Below are positions 36,536-46,667 of a DNA stretch of 64,000 nucleotides, in pieces. The notes beneath the pieces are model-generated. The model was not told where the DNA came from. It saw only the letters and a list, made by a program, of their open reading frames with translations, and made no database searches. This DNA comes from Asterias rubens (taxonomy: Eukaryota > Echinodermata > Asteroidea > Forcipulatida > Asteriidae): positions 372,001 through 436,000 of the forward strand of contig NC_047081.1 of the NCBI RefSeq assembly GCF_902459465.1. The letters are read 5' to 3'. How positions within the stretch are numbered: position 1 is the first letter of the stretch; the number at the start of each line of letters is the position of its first letter. A program made the translations under genes and the position numbers.

Positions 36536-36690
36536 ATCTCGGTGGTCTAGTTGGTAAGACACTGCTCTAGAATGGAAAAGGTCGTGGGTTTGAATCCCAC
36601 CCGAGTAATATGCCTGTGATTTTTTTCACAGAGCTTTGTTTACAGTGCTAACACACATCGGTGTATATGGGTTAAACCAATCAGTTGAAC
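36536..36690 (+). repeat. tRNA-derived SINE 'S1'
   Basis: The tRNA-like head carries an A-box-like TGGTCTAGTTGGTAAGACA and a B-box GGGTTTGAATCCC, with a pairable CTCGGTG/CACCCGAG stem. It continues into the shared tail 'atgcctgtgattt...ttcacag', also seen near 10523-10610, 44560-44610 and 49840-49870. The tail and multiple copies argue for a SINE rather than a tRNA gene. Confidence 0.75.
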
Positions 36691-36939
36691 TTTATATTGT
36701 GTTACCATTCTACTAAATTCTCTCCACTGATTGGACTCTTGTCTTGTGAAATAGTTTTCATTCTTTTTAAATATAAATATATATATACATACTTGCCACT
36801 CACCTTTTTGTGAAGTTTCAATAATATTTATGTGTTGATGACTTCATTAAGACAATGAAAGGTTGGACTTCCTGTTTTATAATAAATTGGACTTAAAGTG
36901 GAATTATGTCAAGTTTGACAATTTATACTGTGTTCATTA

Positions 36940-37863
36940 TTAAAGAGTTTTCTTTGTTTTATCCATAACGTTCTCATTGGTGTCATGACAGGCTTTCTTG
37001 ATCTGTGCCTCTTGAGCCAATCTTCTCTTTGTCATGTAGGTTTCGTAGAAGAAATGGACGAACAAAGTGAAGTAACTTAGGTACATCAAGAAGGATGCTC
37101 GGAGGTTCTCGTCTGTGGTGGAGCAGAATCCACCACTGCTTCTTACGGAGTAAGCGTAGCAATTGATGGCACATCCCACGAACATCTGAGTGATCTGCAA
37201 GGAGGTGAGCACGATGTTGATCCAGCTAGGGATGCTGACCAGCTTGGAGGCCTTGAGGGCGTAGTAAGTGTACATCAGGGCGTGAACGGAGAAGTTCATC
37301 AGGACGAAGTAGCGAGATGGGGCAACAATCAGGGGGTAAGTGTACCAACAGTAGATGAGGACAGTTATGTGATGATACCAATGGAGGAAAATCAGTTTCT
37401 GTTTGCGTAGCACGATGAAGATGGTGTCGCCCAGCTCCGGAACCTTGCTTAAGACAAATAGCCACGACCAGAAGCCGGCCACGCCTTTATAGAAGATGGG
37501 GTCGCAAGCAGATGCCTTCCATCCGTAGGTACTTACGAAGACGATAGTATCAGCCCATACTCGAATGGCTCCCATCCAGCTAAACACCGCCAGGCTAAAC
37601 GACCACATCGCCAGGCCCAATCGCAGATCAAACCGGGGCCGTTTCTCCATGTACAACCGCCCAGCGAAGATAAGGGCTGCATATAGAGCACTGTACACTA
37701 TCGACTTGGACCAGTTATTCTGGAACCACCATATCTTCTCAGCTGGTTCAAAGTGCTTCTCAAACTCGAAGGGGGCGTGTGGGTCGCATGGTGTTCGGTT
37801 AGTACTTAGTAGCACCTCATAGTTCTCAAAGAAAAGAGCATCTTCCCTTGCAATTGTCGTCAT
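36940..37863 (-). CDS. ELOVL6-like: ELOVL6-type fatty acid elongase C (307 aa, intronless)
   Basis: The start is the ATG at 37863 (A at -3). The frame is open for ten more codons upstream but begins only with GTG after an in-frame TGA, so 37863 is the first usable ATG. Motifs are KVPELGDTIFIVLRKQKLIF, the HWYHH box at residues 161-165, ITVLIYCWYTY and NFSVHALMYTYYALKASKLV. The C-terminus ends KKTL (KKXX ER retrieval). It is the closest of the three to vertebrate ELOVL6 around the histidine box (VPELGDTIFI versus APELGDTIFI). It encodes an ER elongase for C12-C16 acyl-CoA by family. Like A and B it has no coding intron. Confidence 0.94.
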   Translation of the reverse strand: MTTIAREDALFFENYEVLLSTNRTPCDPHAPFEFEKHFEPAEKIWWFQNNWSKSIVYSALYAALIFAGRLYMEKRPRFDLRLGLAMWSFSLAVFSWMGAIRVWADTIVFVSTYGWKASACDPIFYKGVAGFWSWLFVLSKVPELGDTIFIVLRKQKLIFLHWYHHITVLIYCWYTYPLIVAPSRYFVLMNFSVHALMYTYYALKASKLVSIPSWINIVLTSLQITQMFVGCAINCYAYSVRSSGGFCSTTDENLRASFLMYLSYFTLFVHFFYETYMTKRRLAQEAQIKKACHDTNENVMDKTKKTL

Positions 37864-39464
37864 TTTCGGTTGAGTATCAACAATATCCTTCACTCAATAG
37901 AAGAACTACAGTTGTCGACGACCAAACTCCCCGAGTTTAGCTTCAAATTATTCTGCCACCGAGGTTGAAGAGAACACCAGTCTTCCCCTGATGGCGAGTG
38001 TATAATATTTTGGTTTAAATTGTGAAATTCGCTGTCGTTCATTCAATAGACAGAAGAAAAAAACGAATTTACATGCAGTCGGTGCGTGTGTACTGTCCAA
38101 GGCAATACTGGCATGATAATGTCACAACGGACGACCCATGTGCGTTTTGACTGGGAAAGCCTTTCATCTGCGTACAACTGTCTGTAGTATGCTGTTACAT
38201 TTAGTGAACCTACTCCCTACTTGAGAAATGCCGGATGCATTAAAGTTTATTTTAGTGCTCGAAATAAAGTGCGACCTTATTTCACGCATTGGGAAGTTAA
38301 CCAAAAGTAAATAATGTTTGTTATGACTCGATCGAGAGAACAACAACATCACACAATTGGTATAATTTAACCACAGAGCTTTTTAACTTGTCAACTTGCC
38401 AAATAAAAAAAATACCAGTTGATCGTCCCCGCCCGGGGCTGGCCTAGGAGCTTTTCCCGAATCTAACGTGATGCTCTCGAACACGTGTAACCGTCTGTTT
38501 CATAAAACAATATTAGTGAATGCCTACCACCAGCAAATCTTGTTAGTGTAATCCGACCCTGTTAGTGTTAACACAGGTCCTCATAAATAGGTATGACTGA
38601 AAAACTGGTGGCCTGTTTGATTTGAAATACTAAGCGGCCATCTTGGAAAAAGAAAGAAAGTAATAAGCAAACAAAAAAGAGGAGGGATGAGGTCCCGCCT
38701 CTTTTTTGAAAAATCTTGACGATCAACTGGTAATTTTTTGTTTTGCCTTATTTTTCTCTACCCAATTAAATGAGTATTACATCTTACTCCATACTGCATC
38801 TGGTTCGCACTGTTTCGATGCTGTTTGAACTTTAATAAATGAAGTATTGTTTTAGTATATTTTAGTATAGTTTTGCAATGGTGTGCATTAATTGGAAGAA
38901 ACTTTAAAATTAATAAATAGTGAACTGGCGTGGTACAAAATAGTGTATATGAGGGGCCCGGCTCTTTTCAGAGCCAACACTCCCATAAAATAAATGTACA
39001 CATTGTTGTACCTGGAAGTTTACTATTGATTTATAGTTTCTTCCTGTTCAATAAAATGTTCAGAGTTGAGTGCTTTGTTTCATGGTCATGAATTGTTTAT
39101 TGCACTCTATTCCAGAGAGTGCAAGTTCATTCCCTGTAAGAGCCACGCCACTTACTGCTGCGCAATCTGATTGGCTAGCTGCAAATCAGGTGGTTATAGC
39201 TGACGTTCTTATGGGCTGTCACATGGAATGTAATGGGCGTGTTTTTATTTATTTCTTCTGCTTGGGGTATTTTACCTGGGGCTGATTTTGCAAGTTTATG
39301 GAAGAAATTGTCACTATCAGTAAAGAAAACATTGGACTTGTTTTTCAACCGCAGATAGTCGTAACTTCTGTGGTATTTTAATTAATAAGCTCTCATCTAA
39401 TCGTAGCTAGCTGGGCTGTTATGCAAATTGAAAAGGTTATTTTGAGGTCAAAGTTTAAAAGAAG
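37864..39464. other. Intergenic region between divergent ELOVL6-like C and TXNDC15
   Basis: This 1.6-kb stretch should hold both promoters. A repeat-like stretch at 39080-39240 contains 'ctgattggctagctgcaaat'. A short inverted pair of 'gcgggac/gtcccgcc'-type words lies around 38690-38700. No exon is supported. Confidence 0.45.
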
Positions 39465-39472
39465 ATGGCGGC
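39462..39472 (+). promoter_or_regulatory. YY1-type motif over the TXNDC15 start codon
   Basis: AAGATGGCGGC is an exact match to the extended YY1 consensus and overlaps the ATG. In many animal housekeeping genes this motif lies just downstream of the transcription start, which would imply a very short 5'UTR here. Function is inferred. Confidence 0.5.
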
Positions 39473-42400
39473 CACCATGAAACATTTTCGTCTCGCAGTC
39501 GCTGCATTACTTCTTATTTCTTTGTCATCTTGTGTACTTTGCGTGGACCTGAATCTTGGTAAGTCATCTCTACGAAAACTGTCCATATCCTGGCAATACT
39601 TGTTCACTAATTTTTACAAACAGGAATATCTTATTTCAGTAATTTTTAGATAATTGTTATTTCATTTTATTAATTAATAATAATGTTGAGAGCGGTCCCG
39701 TTGAGCGAGTGTCGTCTGTCTTTCGGTTTTCGACTCATGGCCAAATTGGTGACTGGTCAAAGCAAGGAGGAAGTTCTTCCTCCATGGTCAAAGCAATTTA
39801 ATGGAGGTCATAGCCAGTGTCATAGCGACAGCTTTTTAAAAAAATTGAGTAGAGGTTCGTCGTACACCTATTTATTTTACAGTTAACTGATGTTCTGTAC
39901 TCATTTGAAGAATAAAAATAATACAGTTGCATTTTTTCCTTCTACATACAACAAAAACATAAATAGTTTGGGGTAATCATCCATCAGTCACTAAATGCAA
40001 GTACCCACTGTGCGAAGGCAGTCAAAAGCGCATACAGAGCCCTGGGGCTAATCTGATAATCAACAGAACCATTACGAACAAAGACAAAACAACAATCATC
40101 AGACTGTACAAAGAACTGGTTAGACCACACCTAGATTACTGTGTACAGGCGTGGAGGCCTCATCTTCAAAGGGACATTGACCTAATAGAAAGAGTTCAAA
40201 AGAGAGCATTGCGAATGACTGGAGGTCTATCTCACCTAGACTACGTTGACAGACTCAGGGAAGTGAAATTGACCACCCTGGACTGCAGGAGGCTGCGATG
40301 AGATCTTATCGAGACCTTTAAGATACTCCGGGGCCTTGATTGAGGGCTTGAACCCTGAACACTTCTTTGATTTGTCAACCGTGCAGCACAGGGGTCACCA
40401 ACTCAAACTGTACAAATCAAGATCCAACCTTAACCTCAGGAAGTTCTGGTTTAGTCAGAGAGTTGTCAACTACTGGAACATTCTCCCTCGAAAGGCAATT
40501 GAAGCTTCAAGTGTGAACATTTTCAAGGGGCATGTGGATAAATTCCTAAAGAACGTCGGGGGGCTCTACATAAGCTTATCTAAGCTGTCTGCCCCAGTAA
40601 CCAGAACCACCGTCTCCTCCCCAGTTGTGTGATGGCGTCGGTGGGTTCAAGTAAGTTCAAGTTCTGGGTCTAGGGAGTAAAGCCTAGGTCCATGCCATGG
40701 AAAGGTTTCCGTATGGCGCCACCACTTTTTCATTCGATATGAAATAATATAGTATCTAATTTACCTCAATGAGATATCCCTTTTGTTGTAAAATGAGTGA
40801 AAAAGTGGTGGTGCCATACGGAAAGTTATCCCATGCCATTGTAACAATGTGAATCCCTGATACGTGTAAACTGCAGTAGCTGTGGCTACTCCCTGGCGTC
40901 ACGCTCAGGTAAGGCCTTTATCCAGGCATGGAGGTAGATCCAGGGTACAACAACAATAACAGCCTTATTGTTTATTCTTGATCGATGCAATAACATGTAT
41001 TTCTTGTCTACAGTTTCAGAAGTAAGAAATGCTGATGAGGAGAGCTCAAATGATCTTTCAAAAGAAACAGAACTCGAAACGCAAGAAATCCCTTTAACCC
41101 AGACTCCGATAGAGACAATTACAAACAATGCCTCACTGGGAAGTACAAAAGAGGCAAACGTCTCACTACCAATCACCTTCATCCACATCGCAGCATCCTA
41201 CATGAGACCAGTCACCTTCCACAGATTCTTAAACGACCTGAACATAACGGTGAACGCAAGTCTAAAATACCCGCATCCGGATGTCACTTACGTCGAGGAT
41301 GAAGCATTATACACGCCCCGTAAGATTAGATACCCTTGTCTTAGGAGATTGTTTGGGAACAGAACGGCTGAAGTACGGATTGTTAACAGTACAGAGCTTA
41401 CTGAAGCTGTGAGCTTCAAGACTGATAAAGGCAGCAATTCGACCACTATGCTGAGTGGGTACTGTGCCTTTGTGATGTTTTTTGCACCCTGGTGTAAGTT
41501 TTCAACTGCTGCTGCGCCACCATTTAACGCCATCGGACGGGCTTTTCCAGATCTTGAGGTTCTGGCTATTGACGCATTTCAGCATAACAGGTAAGCTCAG
41601 TTCAAATATCATAAATTAAAAGAAAAAAAGTTTTCTGGCGTATTATCCCCAATTCTATATTCCTTGAATCATCCATTATACTGAGACAAATCTTCTCTAG
41701 TCTTAAACTGCATCAACATTGTTTTCGTTAAAGTTCTTGTCTTGTAGATAATCAACCCACAAAGAGCCCTGTTGATGATATTGATTGGTCAAACCATAGG
41801 AGGGTTGATGTTGATAATTACAAAACACTGTAAACTAGCAATTCAATTACCCTTTTTGGGGGGAGATGGGTATAGACTTTTATCACGGTGCAGCCATCTT
41901 GTTGCCAAACCGAGGCTGGAAGAACAAAATAGTCTGGTTCCTATTTGCAAAATGATATATTAGCATTCACTATTGTTATTCGATATGAGGAAGATGGAGG
42001 CGGCGTGATAAAGGTCCATAGGGGGTTGTATGCATTTGCACAAGTTATATTTGATGCTGATTTTCTTTCAGTCTGAACACACGCTACAGTATCGTCGCTG
42101 TTCCAAACATCCTCCTGTTCCACAACAATAAACCAGTCATGAGGTTTAATTACAGCGAGAGGACATTCAGCGTCTTCACTGACTTCATTAGGAATTTCAC
42201 AGGTGCGTTTGCTTAGATTTGGTCATAAAACTATCTCATCGTTCATAAGTAGTCCGCTGGTCAAATGTCAGTAAAACACCTACATGCAAGGACCAGTCAG
42301 AATTCACTCGAACTGGTCCAACACTGACAGGCTAGTTGAGAGTTGAAGAAAGCATCCATTTAAATATTGACCCGCTGCTAACACAGGATTCAAACTGCCT

Positions 42401-44128
42401 CTAGTCACCGGACTAGCTCAGTGGTTTAGTGTTAGGGCACCTGCTCTAGCAATTGCAAAGGTTGTGGGTTTGAATTCCAGCCGAGTGATTTTTGGTAACG
42501 TACTGTACTTAGTATACAGGACATTGGTGTAACGGTAAAGACATACTAAATTCTTTATCCCTGATGCAAAATTAACATCTACTTGTAAATGGCTGCAATT
42601 GCTTTGTTAATTCTTCCTACATTACATGTATTTCAGGTCTGTATGCTTCGTATTATGAAAGGGGAAGATCACCAAGGCATTTTTCCTATGAGTAAATTGT
42701 AAATTTCTACTGGAACATTTCACGAGGGCTAGGGCACTAAGGCAATGACCAGAGGGTATGGAGTTGTTGCCTCAGTGACGTAATCAGGCCTGTTATTTTC
42801 AAAGGACATGACATGGTACATCTTCCTATCTATCTAATTTACATAATCTGACTGTGTACAGAGTTCATCAAAGTCGCAATCTCATCACCAACCGACCCTA
42901 CTAATCACAAGGTCAATACACTGGTTCTACAAATAATGATAGCAATAATGTGTATCATCAAACACAGAACATCTGGTGATACTGAAATGTTATATATTTA
43001 TCCAATGTGATTGTTTCAATTCCACTTAGCCTCAGTTTTATCAGATTATCTTAATCCCTTAAAACTTTTAAAACACAACTTTGCGTGTAAGTTTTGTGTG
43101 CTTAAAGCCACAAAAGTTATTGCTGGGAAGAAGTGGTGGTGGAAAGTTACATTTTGAGTTGTTGACTGGTTTACAAAAGACTGGAAGCTTTATTCCACAT
43201 AACAGGAAATGAATCTGGTGAAAAAAGGGCCTGGTGTTTTATTTACTTAGACTTGATTTGCCAGAAGGTAGCCCCGTCAATTTTCTAGGAAATGTAAGGT
43301 CGAGGGGGGGGGGGGCCTTGTACACAAATTTATCTGGTTCAAATATAATTTGAAAGCCAAATTCTGAATTGTATTCGATTCGGTTTATTACTTGATATTT
43401 GGAATAAAAAGTTCACATTCCCATTTAGGAGATCCCTTAGCTTTGAAAAATCTTGTTGAGAATCCTTGGTTGGAGTCATATCAATGTAAAGTGATCTAAT
43501 GCTTTGAGGCTTTTTCAATAACCAGTGTACCATTGGTAAATTGGAAAGTCAGTACACTCTGCTCTACCAGCCAGGCTTCTACATGTAGTAGTGGACGATA
43601 ACCGTAGTGCCTACATGGCCTATATACTTACTGACAGTGTAGGTCTTGCCCTGTTTCAGCCCCATGATAGGATGTAACCCTGTTTCAGCCCCCATGAGTA
43701 GGTGGCAACAGGCCCCTGATGGGAGTAGATTTGGGGGTGACAGCCCAAATCAGTTATTGTAGCCCTCACCTTAAAGTGGTCGGCCGGCCTTGTGATGTTA
43801 GGCGGTCTCTCAAATAAAATATAAAATAAAAATCTCATATTAATTTTATTCTGATTTTCCAACAGGTCTTGAGCCCAACTCCTCCATCACTGTAAATGAG
43901 GCAGACGCCATTGGTCCACTGCCCAGCATACCAACTGAGGAAACCGACTATGCTCTTTGGTTCTCTTGGCTATTCCTTGCCGCTGTAGCCGGGTGGTTCT
44001 TGAAGCAACATCTTGGCAGTTTCGTCATGGACCGTGTCAGGATGTTTCTTGTTTACGCTCGACAAGTTTGGAGGACTGGAGAATTCTATGATCAGGTTGG
44101 TGTGATGGCTCACGAACATCGGGATTGA
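39465..44128 (+). CDS. TXNDC15: Thioredoxin domain-containing protein 15 homologue (354 aa, 4 exons)
   Basis: Exons are 39465-39558, 41014-41590, 42072-42202 and 43866-44128, totalling 1065 nt with all phases matching; human TXNDC15 is about 360 aa. The protein has an N-terminal signal peptide (AVAALLLISLSSCVLC) and an acidic, Asn-rich luminal stretch. The thioredoxin fold carries MFFAPWCKFSTAAAP with Cys at residue 192, then AIDAFQHNSLNTRYSIVAVP (the cis-Pro region) and NILLFHNNKPVMRFNYSERT. One C-terminal transmembrane segment follows (FSWLFLAAVAGWFL). As in the vertebrate protein, the usual CxxC is CxxS, so classical disulfide oxidoreductase activity is doubtful. In vertebrates the protein is linked to ciliogenesis and Meckel-Gruber syndrome. 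The last codons read past a possible donor (CAG|GTTGGT) to TGA at 44128, giving HEHRD; an alternative 3' exon cannot be excluded. Confidence 0.93.
39996..40655 (+). mobile_element. 3' fragment of a jockey/CR1-like non-LTR retrotransposon (broken)
   Basis: Conceptual translation in the plus direction, across in-frame stops and a shift near 40300, gives the typical end of a LINE reverse transcriptase: LYKELVRPHLDYCVQAW, RVQKRALRMTGGL, then NLRKFWFSQRVVNYWNILP and an SVNIFKGHVDKFL end. The short 3' tail near 40640-40665 repeats 'aagttcaagt'. The 98-codon frame at 40336-40632 is part of this and is not a host gene. It is 5'-truncated and inactive. Confidence 0.85.
40706..40826. repeat. Fold-back element 'F1', complete, about 120 bp
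   Basis: The arms are TTTCCGTATGGCGCCACCAC at 40707 and its inverse ending GTGGTGGTGCCATACGGAAA at about 40825, with about 30 paired bases. The centre 'ttacctcaatgagatat' is shared with the half copy at 7916-7992. Confidence 0.9.
42203..43865 (+). other. TXNDC15 intron 3 with SINE and R1 repeat
   Basis: It contains an S1-like tRNA-derived head at 42408-42500 (A box GACTAGCTCAGTGGTTTAG, B box GGGTTTGAATTCC), a reversed R1 copy at 42634-42793 and a G-tract at about 43302-43314. The 43640-43690 stretch has a small duplication of 'cctgtttcagcccc'. Confidence 0.7.
42634..42793 (-). repeat. Interspersed repeat 'R1', copy 3, reversed
   Basis: The reverse complement aligns with 1078-1253 and 3531-3700. 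It contains GGCAATGACCAGAGGGTATG, a single copy of the sequence that forms the 21-bp minisatellite unit at 3.8-4.75 kb. Confidence 0.8.
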
Positions 44129-44810
44129 AAATGTTTTTAACGACCATAAATCTCTGATGAAAGAGGCTTTTAGATAAGCTGGTCTGAACTTCTGTTGTCT
44201 TAACTTTTGAGGCTTGTAAAAAACATCAGATATGGGCCTTGTGATTGGGAAGACCTGCCAAGTTCCTAGCAGTTTCACCTTTTGGATGGGGTGTCACATG
44301 ACAGTTTCAGGTGGAGGCAATGAGACATCAATCTATGATATTGCTATACTGGCGCCCATCATAGGAAGCAAAATAGATCAGTCACTGGCAATGATTGAAC
44401 GAAATGTGGCTCGAGAAGGTGTCACAGTTAACAGAATAAACTATGATTAGGCGTTTGAGGGAAACAAACTTTTAAAAGTCCACAGAGTTCAAGGATGTTT
44501 CAGGAATGATGTTCATGGACAGAGGAAGTGATAGTTCATGGTGTGAGTATTACATACCTGTGATATTTGTTCACAGGACTCGGGGACAGTACTGAGTATA
44601 CGCTGCTAACACAGTACAGTGGTAGTAAACTTCTGAAAGTCTGTTGTTAAATTTTGAAAGTGTGATTATAGTTGATTAATGCAATTGTAATTTGTGTCAC
44701 TTTCCAAATGTGTTTATACAACAGAAGTGAAACTTCCTGTGCAATGAAGAAATCGTCATTAATGAAATCGTTCGCAAGTTTTGATGTGCAATGTTGTGTT
44801 GAGAAATAAA
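44129..44810 (+). other. Probable TXNDC15 3'UTR with polyadenylation signal
   Basis: AATAAA at 44805-44810 is the first canonical signal after the stop. A 44560-44610 stretch matches the S1 SINE tail ('acctgtgatatttgttcaca'). Transcript extent is inferred. Confidence 0.55.
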
Positions 44811-44881
44811 ACCGTTTTAAAATTATGTAAACTGTTTCATGGAGTCATGGTTCACTGGACCTGGAAAAAAAGGCACTGCAT

Positions 44882-45000
44882 TTGGAGACTTTAGAACTCT
44901 AGGTGGCAGCAGATTTACCAGATAAATGTCCATTGTTTACGTTGTTCTGAGCTCACATTACCAAGAACAATGGATTTACCTGTCTGCTGCCACCTTGTGT
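44882..45000. repeat. Hairpin element 'M4', copy 1
   Basis: The left arm contains AGGTGGCAGCAGATTTACC and the right arm the inverse GGATTTACCTGTCTGCTGCC followed by ACCT. The same element lies at 51066-51207. Confidence 0.85.
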
Positions 45001-45208
45001 CCCCACTCACTAATGAACAGATAACCTTTTTAAATGGATGTGTGTCTATGCCTTTAACAAAGACTTGTTCTTTTCACATACAAGCCAAGATGTTCTAAAC
45101 AAGGATAACACTTTCAAAGTAAAAATTAGAGCCCCTCTTTAATCTCTTAACTTCTAACAATCTGCTGTTCTTTTTACAAACACACTTACTCCTAAATTTC
45201 AAGTCCAA

Positions 45209-45387
45209 TAGACCTTATGCATTGACATCATCCAGCAGCCATCTTACTGGAAAAACTGTGACAAAACAATCGAAACGCACATATTTATACACGCGGCGCA
45301 CAGGATTGGCAAATGAACAACCTCCTTTTGACCTCTAGGTGAGGGCGCCCTACTGAAATGACGTCATGTGAATTTTTATAAGGTCTG
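45209..45387. repeat. MITE-like element 'M2', copy 2
   Basis: It begins ATAGACCTTATGCATTGACA and ends TTTTATAAGGTCTGT, so the termini are inverted repeats. Internal 'gagggcgccctactgaaatg' matches the copy at 28086-28274. Confidence 0.8.
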
Positions 45388-46667
45388 TGCTCTTCCTAAA
45401 AGCTCAGGACAGAATGAATATATACGAGGAAATTACTATGCAATCTTTAAGAATATTTCTGGACCTCCGACCATCCTGAGCTGCTAGACCTTTGGCCGAG
45501 TAGAGATTGTCTTGAAATTTGCAAACTTCAAGTCTTTATTGTGATGTTTCATAAACAATCTTCACTCTTTTTGTACAGAATAAAAAAACTGCAATAAAAA
45601 TCCACATGCCATACACCCGTCACTACATTTCATTGGTTCAGGCAATAAGGTCAGTTTTAATTCAATGCATTTTGAACGATTGTCTTAATAACTTCTTTCT
45701 TTGGCATATTTTGGAGCTCCTTGTAAATGGAGTTTAATGATCAAGAGTGGTCTCCAAAATAATTGTAGGCAAAAAGAAACATTCAGTTTCTACGAAAAAC
45801 ATTTACTTGTGGGTTTTGATGTTTTTGTCAAACATTTTACACTTCCAACTTTTTGACAAGAATGTGTTCGAAAATGCAATAAGTGACCTTACAGAACTGA
45901 GCTGACGATTTGTCTCTTAAAAGTTTCCTGTAAACTGAAATATTTTTCAAGTCTTGATAAAGAGAAACAGTCTCAAGTTCTTCGGATGGATTCAATATTT
46001 ACACTTTTTTTAAAGTTTTATCTTAATTGTGAACGTTCTGTCAAAATTATTTAAAAAAAAACAAACTCACAGCACTAATTATGAACATATCAATAAAAAT
46101 GTGGCATAGGGTCATGCAGCTTTCTGGAAATATATTATACATCTTGTGAAATTACATACTCGAAATTCGTCACTCTTTGTGCATAGGATCTGTCTGATAT
46201 TGTTCAAAATAAAGAATGATTTTTTTGCATCAATATTATGAAATGCCAAACTGTCTTGCTGTGTTTTCCTCAGCCATTCCATGGCTAGAATATTAGACTG
46301 GCCCACCGACCTGAGTCCAGTAGTTTTAGTGTCGGGCAGTAAACTCATGACTGGAAAAAGCTGGAAGATTTGTGTTTTTAATTGTATAAATAAGTGCTCA
46401 CTCTTTAATATGGTGTTCAAATTTGACTTTGAGTCTTATAAAATACATTTCAATTCTATATCATCAACCAATATAAGTTTATATAGGATCCCTACTGCCT
46501 CAATCCTCCAGAATCAACCAATATAGGTTGATACAGGATCCGTACTACCCCAACCTTTGTACCAAACCATGTGCCATCAGCTTTTAAGCTTTGTGTGTCA
46601 GACTTTAAATGAAGTAATTTTCTCTGCACTACCTTACACTATGTCGATAGTATTTCCTGACGCTTTA

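Larger units (their letters stand above)
30335..36939. other. Intergenic region between ELOVL6-like B and C
   Basis: This 6.6-kb AT-rich stretch has no supported gene. It holds an M1 terminus at 30930-30990, a 105-bp tandem duplication at 31786-31976, an inverted-repeat element at 32198-32600, a 125-bp tandem duplication at 34208-34452 and a tRNA-derived SINE at 36536-36690. Open frames of 60-104 codons show no domain. Confidence 0.5.
39559..41013 (+). other. TXNDC15 intron 1
   Basis: The intron is 1.45 kb and contains the LINE 3' fragment and the complete fold-back element described separately. The acceptor TTCTTGTCTACAG is strong. Confidence 0.85.
44811..46667. other. Intergenic region between convergent TXNDC15 and DEG/ENaC genes
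   Basis: It holds hairpin element 'M4' (44882-45000) and 'M2' copy 2 (45209-45387). The 46440-46555 stretch has a short duplication of 'aatcaaccaatat...gg' words. No gene is supported. Confidence 0.5.

Noticed and set aside
36536-36610. tRNA-like fold with A and B boxes
   Set aside because: It has a SINE tail shared with several other loci and imperfect stems, so a functional tRNA is unlikely.
37864-37893. Ten extra N-terminal codons for ELOVL6-like C
   Set aside because: The extension starts at GTG, preceded by an in-frame TGA. The first ATG is at 37863, with good context.
40336-40632. 98-codon plus-strand frame in TXNDC15 intron 1
   Set aside because: It is the C-terminal end of a decayed non-LTR retrotransposon; upstream frames are interrupted by stops and a shift.
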